This document shows, piece by piece, positions 47,001 through 59,000 of a stretch of DNA of 64,000 nucleotides; position 1 is the first letter of the stretch, and every line of letters begins with the position of its first letter. The DNA is from Acholoe squamosa (taxonomy: Eukaryota > Annelida > Polychaeta > Phyllodocida > Polynoidae), in the NCBI GenBank assembly GCA_949317995.1, contig OX439038.1:4916001-4980000 (forward strand), read 5' to 3'. The notes below the pieces were generated by a model that had not been told where the DNA came from, made no database searches, and saw nothing but the letters and a program-made list of their open reading frames with translations. Position numbers and translations under genes: made by a program.

Positions 47001-50000
47001 GCCGCCTTGGCCATCTCCTCGTTCTCATACTGCCAACAAAACATAAAGACACATGGGAGTATGATACAGACCTTTTAACCCTATTCAAGACCCGCGTATC
47101 ATCATTGGTCATGATACAAGAATGTAGACGAGGCGATAACTCATCAGGACTGTATTCATGCATCATGATGACAGGATTTTATACCCTCCCGGGGGGTCGG
47201 CATGATGCTCCAATGAAGTGCTGTTATGAAAACTCGCCTGCACATCATTGGTGCATCATGAAGACCAATGGGCATGATGCACTCCTTCATCAGCGGCCCT
47301 TTAAGGGTTAAAAGGCAGAGTTTTTCATTACAGGGCTGCTAAAGAAGGAGTGCACCATGCTGACTCTGCGGGACGGTATCCACTCAGTAGGGTTAGCATG
47401 ATGCATGAATGGAGCTCGGGCCTATGTATAACCCGTACAAAATCCATTAATTCACTCTTTTGGCAGTTTAACACACACAATGCCATTCTTGAACTAAAAC
47501 CTTTGTAGAGTTCCCAATAACTTCAAATATTACTCACCGTGGCATAGCAGTGTGACTTGATCTTGTCAATCCAGAATCCGTCCTCTACCAGCGTCCCTGT
47601 GCGCCCCAGGACCTCCTTGAGTTGTCCTAACGTGTACGGCCGTACCAGGTTCCTAACATGGATCAGGTTGGAGACCGGGTTCCGGGCAGGAGACGGGGAC
47701 CGGCGTGATGGCTGAGGCTCATCTGGTGCTACTGACACCTCAGTGCTTCTACTGGGACGACGGGCCGCTTTAGGTGTCACTGAAACAATATCGAAACACA
47801 ATTCTATGAATCATTATTGGATAGCATGGGTTTATCATGAGTTATCCTAGTGTGGGGTTTCCACACTGTCTGCCGCTCAGGGAGCTCTGTACGGTGTGGG
47901 ATACTTTTAATGGAAAATGTTTCAGTCCTGCGGGAGCACTTTCTCCACACCTCTCATGTATTCAATTCTTAATCAATCCTTCTGAAAAATGGTAGGTACA
48001 TACGCACAGCATCCCTTTAGCCTTGCTGAAAGTTTGGGGATCCTACGATTATTTTAAGATAGGAGAAATTGAAATTTATTAACCCAGGCCGAATTGTGCA
48101 TGGGCAGGATGCAGCACCAGTAGCTGAAAGGTCTCATAATAGAGAGGAGCCGGTCCCTAATATCATATGCCTAGGGACCGGTTGGCAGGTCTAGAGTTAG
48201 CCATGAATGTGAATGTGATCCTTAAAATGAAAAAGTTTTTACTTTAAACATAACCACCTAATATTGTAAATTTCGTAGGGCCTAAAAAAAGAAATTCTTG
48301 TGTTCAGGTAACATAGCCCAAAAAATAGGGTTGTTAGGTCGGATTTTCTTTCTTTTTTTTAAATTTTTTTTTAAGTTCCTGGATGCCGAAAACTGTCAAA
48401 ATGACATTAAACATGGTTCAAAAGATTAACCAACTTAGAAAACTATAAAAAATGTCGGTTATTTCAAGGCTTTAATTTGATACCAAACATGCCTACCTCG
48501 TATAAGCCCCTCGTATAAGACGCGCCTTATACGCGGGAGATTACAGTATATATTGATTTTTTTCACATTTTTCTTGAATTATGGGTCATATTTACCAAAA
48601 TTTCTAAAAAAAAAAATAAAAAAAAAGGGTCAGGCCAAAAAATTAGGGTAGGTCGTGATACCTGAACACAACTTTTTTTTATTTTAGGCCTCGTATAAAC
48701 CACTCTAGCATGTGCTAAGCTTGGGGTGCGTCTTATACGCGCAGCGCGTCTTCTACGCGGGAGATTACGGTACTCTTCTATAGTGTCAAATAGCCAAAAT
48801 AAGCCGCACCCCGACTTTGGGCCGATCCTCTTAGCCGCACTAACTGCAGCTTATATTAGAGTATTTTACCATAGGGGAGTATTTGACACAGAGAACAGAG
48901 GTGGTGAACTTACAATGCAGCTCTAAGTTATAGCTCCCTCCAAGGTTGGTGGTGCCGCTTGTATGCGTGTGCGGCTTATACGCAGGAATTCCTGTCTCTT
49001 TGATAACCAGATATAGTACTTACATTCTTTCTTTTCTTCCTTGACGGGAGATTCTGGTTCATCCTCCATCTCCACCTGCCTCACATCGTCAGATTCTGGT
49101 TTGGGCGGTTGTGTAATTGCTGGCGCCTTGTCTGGTTCATCCTTTGCTGCTGACGAGTTCACCTCCTGTCAATGTAATAGCTTGTTTAGAGAACATCCTG
49201 AAGCTTTCATATAGAATTCCTAATGACTTCTTAAAACTTATTCAAAAAGAATTTCAATCTCTTCCCAAATGAAAATTCTTGATACTGATGGACACCAATT
49301 GCCTAAGAGTTTTTTTTATTTTCGATTTTTTTTAAGTGTCCTTTCCCTTATATGATTATCAGAGATCGTTTCTGGGGGAGAGTAGATCTAGATCCATTCA
49401 ACTATCTAAACAGAAGTTCATCAAAAAATTTGGACTAGTGCATCACTATTACATTTCTGAGAAAGATCCAAGATGTTGGTTTGTTTACCGTCGAAATATG
49501 AAGGCGTTAACTAGACCTAAATTGTAGGAATTTCTACAAAACGTATGACAAACCAGGATCTCTGAGTTTTTTGGCCTGTAGTTTCATCATTTTTACCTGA
49601 GTGACAGTACGTTGTATTTTGAGGTCCTTTTTGAAGTCATCCTCGGGCTCCTCCTCCACCTCCATCTTCTCGTCTTCCTCCTCCTCTGGTGCCGTCAACT
49701 CCAGGACCGGCTCCTGGCTCAGCGCGCTTGGCTTGATCTCTGGGATCAGGCCCTGCATGGACAGGTTTAAAAACTTATTTATTCTCATGATTTTATTAAT
49801 TCAGGTAATTGTGTAGGATAGAAATTAGCTTTCTTATATAATGCAGAGTTTCTAAACTGTCCCAGAAAGGGACATCTCCGAAGTAAATTTTCAACATCTA
49901 GTATCGAAATGGTGCATTCTGGTGCTTATCTTGCGGATGGCTTAAGACCCCCGCTTCCCCCTACAGATGACAAAATGCTATCTCTTTGGACTGACCCTAG

Positions 50001-53000
50001 GAAATAATTGAGAAACCTGAAAAAAAAACACCAGGAATTTATTCATGGATACATGATGCTAGTGCTCATGATGTAAGAACCACATCAATTGTTAACCCTT
50101 TAAGGCCACACCAAATTAAAACATTGGTCTATGGATTTCCCGCTCCTGATTTTCCTAAATGGAAATTTTATTTTTAATTGAAAAATATTTTGTCAATGGA
50201 TTCCGGCTGCATCATTTTCTGGAAAATTGAATTTTTTTTTTTTTGCCAAGTTCTTACAGTGTCAACCAATAAGGGTACAGCAACAGCAGACCACTCATTG
50301 GGTAGGTAAAGGTCTCCAGATTTGCACATTTCAGTGTCTATGCTGCATGTAGAAGCCAAAATACATAAATTTGAGAAAAGGAGCCACAAAAAAAAACCAA
50401 CATCTTCACATCTTTGATATTGAAAATCCAGACAATTACATTTTTTTTTTTAGAAAAATAAAATAAAAATTTCGCCCTCCCGCTCCAGTTTTCAAAAATG
50501 AAAATCCATAGACCAATTATTTTATTTGGTGTGGCCTAAAGGCTTCTAATGCATTATTGCATCATGTCAACCCTTCTGCGTCAATACACTCCCGGAGAGT
50601 CAGCATGATCCATCGGCGAAGCGCTGCCAGGCTGTCTCCGCAGCACTTTATTGGTGCATCATGACGTCCAATGGGCATGATGCACTTCTGCATCAACAGC
50701 CCTTCAATGGTTAATGGTTCTCAATGTGTTGTCCTTACCTTGAGTGAGTCGGTGGACACGACAATGGATGACTTGGTGTTGGTTGTCCTTGTAGATCCCC
50801 ATCTCCGTCTACGTACCACCGGCACTCTCTCAACTACCTTAGCACCGTCTGCAAACCAGTCACCAATATATGAGTGAGTGAGTAATAGATGCAATTTCAA
50901 CAGCTGGTCTTATTCATGGTGAGAAAACTACAGTTCACATTTCCACAGATTTTTGTTAAGTTTTTTTTAGCTTTATGCCTGGGGGCCATTGAGAAACTCA
51001 GAAAGTCAAGAACATGTTGGTGCCATACTTACCCCCACTTCCGTTCACTTCAGCCTTCTCCGCAGAACTCTGCGAAAATAGAATAAACCATCGGGTTAAT
51101 ATTTCTCTTAGTTTGGTACGTTGTAATTTGGGGAATTTCTACTTTTACAATCAATGTCAATAACACTACTCATTATGTACCAAAAGAACTTGCTGTTGCC
51201 AAAAAAAAAAAGAAAAAAGAAAAAGAAATTTCAGTAGCTACTGTTTTGTAAAGAAAAACAAAAAACACAATTTCTTGAGTCTACTAGGTGCCGATGTGAC
51301 ACCAGAAATCTAAGACATTTTTGAGACGTAAATGATTTTTTTTTGTCTGAGTATGAACCGTATTTGGTGGTCTGTAGTCACTTGGTTATCTTGTAGCGCT
51401 TCATGTTAGCCCAACATGAACAACCCCTAACTCGTATCAGCTGCAATTTGCGCTTTTCCCCGAGCGCTTGCCATTTACGACCTCTCCACATTTGATCTTA
51501 GGGGCCCCAGGGACGGACGGATGGACGACAGGTTGCCATGCCAATGCCAAACAGCCAATCATACTGCACTTCTCAGGAGTCGGTCCAAAATGTCGCACCA
51601 GCGACCAAGATTCCTGTTTCAGAGCTGGACTCTTTAAGCGTTGCTACAGATCTGGTTCGTGTAGTTTTTCAGAAAAGGCTATCATAATGAGAAGACATCT
51701 TCAAGATCATTACAAAGTCCTTCAAGTAATAAAGTCCTTCAAGTTTCTTGATTTCTTTTCAAGGTTGATTTAAGGTCTTTTAAAATCGCGAGACATATTT
51801 TCAAGGTTGTTAATCACACCTCTCTTGGGAGATAGACCAAAAGTTCATTTGTCATCAATGCGGATACTGTTAAGACACCCTCATGGTTACTGATATATCC
51901 TGTTGGTGTCTTGATGAATAAGCTCATAGTCACTGTTTAAAGTCTTTCAACTCATGAAACATGTTGGTCATTGATAATTGGTAAGTCTCTGAAGGCCATC
52001 AGAAAGATGTAATGTTCAAGGGTACAGGAAGGTGACTTTCAAGGTTTTGTTAAGTGCTTCGAGGCTGGAGTCAAGGTAAGGTCAAGGTTATTGTCACATA
52101 TTTCAGAGACTAGATAGATGTTTGGAGGTTATCGTAAACTCCGTAAACACAGCAGTAAGAATGTTGTCGTGCTAAGTGATGTTCGACATGAACAGCGAGA
52201 TGACCTCAAATGTTACTGGGACATCCTTCAAGGCCATCGCTAATTCATTGAATATCATTATAGGGCACCACAACACACCGTCTCAGTTCACTTGATTAAT
52301 AACAGTTCACAGACGACTCCTTTGTTTCTGATTCAACCGAAGAGAATATCACTGAATCAGACTTTGATGTAATCAGTAGATTCAGCTTGTATTCATAAAT
52401 GACAATCATGGCTTATCACAGACAATCCAAGTCATGTCGATATGCTGTTGCACTTGACTGGCTGATGTCGCACTTTAAATACCCAGTCACTCGTCTAGCG
52501 AGAGTTACGTAGGTAACACGCATCATCACTACAGTACACACCAGGATTTAGTTAGGTTGTGAGATGAGTGCCAGATGCCAGTGATGTGATGCTCCTGAGA
52601 ACCAGTTGGGTCCAGACTGAATACTATTGGGGACAATGCATCCACAGCGAAACTTCTCAGTGTATGTCCCACCAATTGTAAGGTAGCGAGTATTCATGTT
52701 GATACAGAGGTAGGAGATAATAAGTCACTGTTTTAGATAAACACAATGGCAGTTTTTCATGAAGTACTTGTTCAGTTCATTTTGTAGCACAGTTGTAGAT
52801 TTTGTGTAGATTCTCGGAAAGCTACACCATGACAGTCCATGCAAGACGACAGTGATCCATCCAAAATGGAAGATCACGGTCAGATAACATTGAGACACTG
52901 ATTGAGAGAATATGGTCTCAGCTTGTGGAACTTCAGTCAGCCTACGACAACCAAGTAACTGACATGTATCTAACAGTGGAATAGAACATTTCCAGTCATG

Positions 53001-56000
53001 TGGTGCAGCGGTTAGCATGCGATCTTCAGAGTTCAGAGTTTGTTTCCTGGGACCAATGATTCTTCGCAGACGGTGATATTTCTGCAGACCACGAGACAAA
53101 GTACTCATAGAGACAATCAGCAATGGTCAGTGAAACATCTGAGAGTCCCTTGGTATCTCAGTTCCTATGGAGAAGAATTTTACAAGTTTTTTTTTTAAAT
53201 CAGATCGTCTCTGGCAGAATCGGTTATGATAGGAATTTCACCAGACTGGGAATTCCATGTGAATGTTCTTTTGACTAGTGTACTTGTCGAATGAATGCTG
53301 CTGTAGTTTGAATGTAGCATTCCGTATGCTTCCATCAAGCATGCAGTTGCGAGTTGTCACATCGAGATCAGAAGTCCAGTCGTGTTGGAGAAAGGTAAGG
53401 ATTTCAAATTTTTACTGGATAACTGGAGCACTAACGATGTTTTGGCACACTGACATCTTATGCGAAGCACGTCTTCACTTCACAAACAAGCTTGGCTTTT
53501 GAGGACCAACACTGTTTGTTTTTGGCAGAGGACGCTAGAAGTGCACGATTTACAGCGGCTCTCACTGATCTATCACACCGGTTACTGGTAGCTGCTGCTG
53601 ATTGGCTGATGGACGTGTCAATCATCTGGCATGTCCTTATTTGGGTGAAGGGGCGGAGCTTAGTGCAGGGGGGACTGGACTCAGCCAGGCGTTGTCGCCC
53701 TTCTGCGCGGGTTCTAATGTCGTACATTGGATAAAGAAGTTTAGCACATGTGAGGGAAGGAGGACACTAATTTTATAATCTATTAAATTTTCTTTTTGAT
53801 TATCATAATACATCTGTAAAATGTGCTATTTGCGAGCATGTGGTAGATTTCAAGGCAAACAAAAAGTCCAGAATGGCTCGTCCAGGTGGCATGTGTAATG
53901 CCGGTGCAGAGAGCTTCAACCACCAGGCCCAATATCAATCTGGCCAAAGCCAATTTGCCTGCCAGAATTTTTCTGTGACTTTGAATTTACAAGAGTAAAC
54001 TGTCCTGCAATGGGAATAATTACTTCTGCCAGGGATAATGTGGCAAGAAAAAGATGTTTTTGTTCATTTTTTTGCATCCCTTAATATTTTGAGGAATAAT
54101 CACATATGGTATTCCTTTTCAACAGGCCTGCAAGAGGGTAAACCCTGTATGTACACTCCATGATCAAAAACTGTATACAGGTTTAACGACCTGGGAGGTT
54201 TTTGGCCACTCCCTCGCAGATATCGCTCATAAAATTTCATGAATTTAAATATGTTTGTTTCCAAAATACCAAAAAGTGCATGCTATGTTGTTGATATTCA
54301 GATTTTGACTAGCATTTCCTCTTTATATGATATTTGACTAGCATGAGCTCCTTCCCTCTGAGAATATGACATGACGTTATACTCTGCTCTACCTGTGTCG
54401 GGTTTTCTGATGACGTATCCATCGCCTCTTCCTTCCGCTCAGATCCTTCAGCCCTGAAAGGTTAAAAAGAAACAAATCATTGCATTGACAAACAACAAAA
54501 TAAATTCTTAAAAATCATTTTTTGACTGAATTTACAACTTTTGTAGGTATTACAATGTTTAATGTACCAAGTCCATGGGCAAATAATCTAAAAGGAAAAC
54601 ATTCTTATTGAGCTTATCCTCACAGACTGCATGATGCATTGTACTAAACAAACAACAAAATTGAAAACTTTTGCCGTATTAATTAAGTTTATGTCTATGG
54701 GCGAAAAATCAAGAGCGTAAATCATTCTTTGCAAGCTTTAATTCTGTCAAAGCTTATCCTCACATACTGCATGGTGTTTACTGAGGTTCTCACAGTTTAA
54801 AGCTGGGACAAGATCTGAGATATATAGATTTTCCAATTTCTGCATATCTATCATCACCACACTTGTGAAAGTGTCCTGCCAAAATCTCAATCTATTCAGT
54901 GCATTCTAACCATGTCACATTCAAGCATATATGTGTGTAGAAATAAAATGCTTCCAGCATTTTATTCATGTCAACAAGCAGTCTTGATTGTACCAGCACA
55001 GTGGCTCCATCTGAAGCCATAAAGCAGAGTATTCTATAATGGTGGTGAATTCAATTTGGATGTCTGGCAGCAGAGCATACACCACTCAGTGCTACCGCCA
55101 TGAGGCTGTAACCAGGACTAAACAACCAAGTGGTTTTCCTTCCCACCAAAGAGGACAGAACAGCTGAAACTAAAGTCCAATGATGTGCACATAATGAGCC
55201 ATATTGTACCATAATAAGTGGCACCTTATGACTTGGGAAGGGGTATATAATCCTCTGAAATACATATCAGACAACACTATATATTAGCTTTTATACCAGC
55301 TTTAAACTGCGTCTGACACTGACATTTTGCTTTTTTCTTAGGAGGATTGAACTTTGACTTACCGGTGTTCTGACATTGAGTCTCGTGTTCCATTCTTCTG
55401 CAAGCAAATAAAGGAACTTAAACAGGGAAGATAGAAATAAAAGGCTGACAGTGCATCAATCGTTACCCTAGATGCAGTGTCCATGGCACGGGGCGGACTG
55501 ATAGGGCATCAATGCTTCATGTCAAACCTAGATTGATCAGGCAATGGGTATGACGCACTCCTGTGTCAAAGTGCAGGGTGATTCTGTGGCACCACAACAG
55601 ACAATTCTAAATAACTGCGATAGGGAACTGCAAACAGTATACCATTATAGCAATGGTAGGCATTAATGACTTGAGGTAGATATAGATCAATGGATATATC
55701 TCCAACCTCTTCCGTTACAACTGCCCACAAGCTTATAACATGTTTACACTGAATGGTTCATATCATGGCAGAACATACCTGTCGTGCCTCTGGTGACCTT
55801 GACCTGGATGACCTTGAAGCTACCCGGGCTCGTTTCTTCTCGGGGGATTTCGATCGCGACCGTGAACGTGATGATCTCGAGCTAGAGCTGGACTCTGAGC
55901 GTGACCGAGAACCTGAGGAACTGAAATCAAACAAAATCAAAGAATTAGATCAGGGAGTGGTTTTCTTTTATACACACAATTGAATTGCAATAGATTCTTA

Positions 56001-59000
56001 TTTTTGATGTGGGTGAAAATTTGCCATTTGGTAAGAATCGTGTGATTCTAAACTTCTAAATGTTTATAAATTCAAAAGTTGCATTATTTTCATACCGGGG
56101 TAATACTATTTTTTTCCCAACAAAATAAACCTACCTGCTTCTTGATCTTGACCTTGCTTTACGTGCCGCCTGTCGTCCTCTGGGTGATGGTGAGTCTTTC
56201 TTACTGTCCTTCTTTTTAAGTGTTATTTCTTTGTCTGATTTGTCTGAAGACGAAGACTCTGATCGTCTGTCAGGGGAGCGGGACTGTGACCGTGCCTTGG
56301 CTGGAGATGAAGATGTCCGCCGTGCCTTCACTGGAGGCGGGGATGGCGACCTTGACATTGACCTTTCCTTCTCTGGGAGTGATGGTGACTTTCCTTCTTC
56401 CTTCTCTGGCTGCTCTTTGACCTTGGGAGGAGATGCTGAACGTGACCTTGACCTTTCCTTTTGGTTTACAGGTGAAGGTGACCTTGACTTGGCCTTAGTT
56501 TTGGGAGGTGACGGCGACCTTGACTTTGGTGATGGTGACCTTGCCTTTGTTTTTGCTGGCGACGGTGACTTTGAAACTGGCGAAGGTGACCTTGACTTTG
56601 AACTTTCATCACTCGAGGAAGGGGACCGTGCCTTCTTCTTCTGAGGTGAATGGGCCTTCCTTTTCTTTGGTGAAGGTGATTCCTTTGAATCTGGAGCACT
56701 CTCTTTTGGGGTTGGTTCTGGTGAGTTGGAGCGTGATCGTTTCTGAGGTGACGAGTTACCTTTGGGTGAAGGTGAGGGTGAGCGTGACCCGGTGTGTATC
56801 GGTGGCTGGAGGTGCGGTGAGTTACTGCTGTCTTCCTCAGGCTCTGTGTCGGGTTTAGCAGGTTTGTCCTCTAGTGGCGGGGGTGGACTGTCCTCCCGTT
56901 CTGCTACTGGGGCAGGTGCTGGAGTAGGCTTCATCTTGGCCAGGCCATCACGGGTAAGACGTGTCCGCCTTCCTGTACCTACAATGGTTAACAGGTTTGT
57001 TTTTAACATTCAGAATCTATTCTAATGTATAGGACTGTAGTATCAGTATCCAGTATACTATAATTTTTCTCATCGTGAGTGAGAGAGCCTCTCTACACAC
57101 AATTACAACTCCTGGAGAGTAACAGCTTTTCAGAGTGCATCAATGAAACTATATATGTGTATTTTGATGTTCCGTAAATTCCCTTGTATCATAGTTGATT
57201 GGTTTGTTTAACGCCCTTGTATCATCCATGGCTTTAACGAGAATGGATGACTTGGTACTAGTGGAGGCTCAGCTTACAGGATTGTCCTGACCACAGAGTG
57301 CGGCTTATATGAGGGAATTTGTCAATATTCAAGGGTACGGCTAACGGAGGTGCCTTTATGGTACCACCTGTCATTTAAAAGGTTCTTTGGGGCTTAGCTA
57401 TAGTCTATATCAACTGACCTGAGTGATTGTTTGGCGACTCCTTTGTCGGTGATGTGACCTCGTCATTGGTGTCCTGTCCGGACTCCTCCGCTGACTTAGA
57501 TTGCTCTTCTGTACAAAGTCAATATATTTCATATCTAAATACCGTAATCTCCCGCGTAGAAGACGCGGTGCGCGTATAGGACGCACCCCAAAATCAGCAG
57601 AAGCATTTTCGCGTATAAGATGCACCTCTTAGGGCTCAATTATGTAAATTTAGTATTATTCTATTGTAAAATTACCCCTCGTATAAGACGCACCCCCAAC
57701 TTGAAAAAATCCTATAAGACACACCAGGCATTTGTTTGGCATAGAGGACGCGTCTTATACGCGGGAGTTTACGGTATATGTGATAATACTTTTATACAAT
57801 TAAAACAATGGCAGTCTCGCCAGCATTTCATCAGTGCATCATGACGACCAATGGGCATGATGCACTCCTGCATCAGTGCATCATGACGACCAATGGGCAT
57901 GATGCACTCCTGCATCAGCAGCCCTTAAGGGTTAGATACATTGTATCTGATAAGAATTTGTGTTGTATCTGATAAGAATTCGTGTCCAGTATAGAATTTA
58001 CTGTGAGAATCTTAGCACTTTGAACATAATACAACACGATTGGCTTACCTTCCCACTGTTTCTTAAGCTGCGACTGCTCCTGAATCAGCAGTCGGCGTTT
58101 TTCCAGATATTCCTTCACCACGTCCGACGTATCCTCTTGTAACTGAAATCAGAATATTTATCATCCTTTATTCCTTCCGTTTTAGGAATCAATTTCTAAA
58201 AACCTTGATAAATGTGAATACATCATAGATGAAAATGAATTCCTAGCCTTTTTTTGTTGTAACTACAGTCATTTCTTTAGCATAAATACATTAAATGCTT
58301 GCTTTCTGAAGTTTGTTTTTTTCATCCTCAATTTAATGCAAGTACTCACCTTAATATTGGGTGCAGCTGATTGTCAAAAAAAAAAAGAGAAAAAATATAT
58401 ATTAATGGAGATTACAATACAGATTTCCTTGGTAGACTTGGGTCCGCATTTCAAATTTCATACTATCACAAATTTGGCCTTTTACTATTTCTAGCGGACA
58501 ATAAGGACAAACAGATTCTTGGTTATCATTAACACGAGATGAATTCTTCAATAATTGTGCATCGAGAGCGTCTACTTACGATCATCTTCATCTGTATCCT
58601 CTGCTGACGCCTGTTCACGATATTTCTCCAGTAGCATTTGCTGTAACAGAAAATACCAATATTGAAAAACAAAAGTCATTCACCAACTTAATGAAAAAAT
58701 GGCGAGTTTTAGTATAATGTGTTAACAAAAGTATGTTTTGCCGCATGTATAAGATGCACCTTGACTATACCGTGAATTCTCTCATATAAGCCACGGCTAA
58801 TACCAGAATCCAAATAAAAATTATAGGATTGGCCCAAGGTGGGGTGCGGCTTATAGGAGGGTATTTGGCACTATAGAACAGTACAAAATCTTCAATTTTC
58901 AAGTAACTTATAAAGCTTATATTCAGGGATGTAAGTCACAGTATATGAAAAATTCTGAAGATACACATGGAACTCCTGAAATTTATTGTAAAATATTGCA

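Noticed and set aside
52725..53123. 132-aa minus-strand ORF in an ACIN1 intron
   Set aside because: No recognisable domain, no supportive splice structure, and it does not extend the ACIN1 frame.
56231..56644. Acidic 137-aa ORF on the plus strand
   Set aside because: It is the antisense shadow of the SR-rich ACIN1 exon (56978-56135); Arg/Ser codons reversed give Asp/Gly/Leu-rich peptides.
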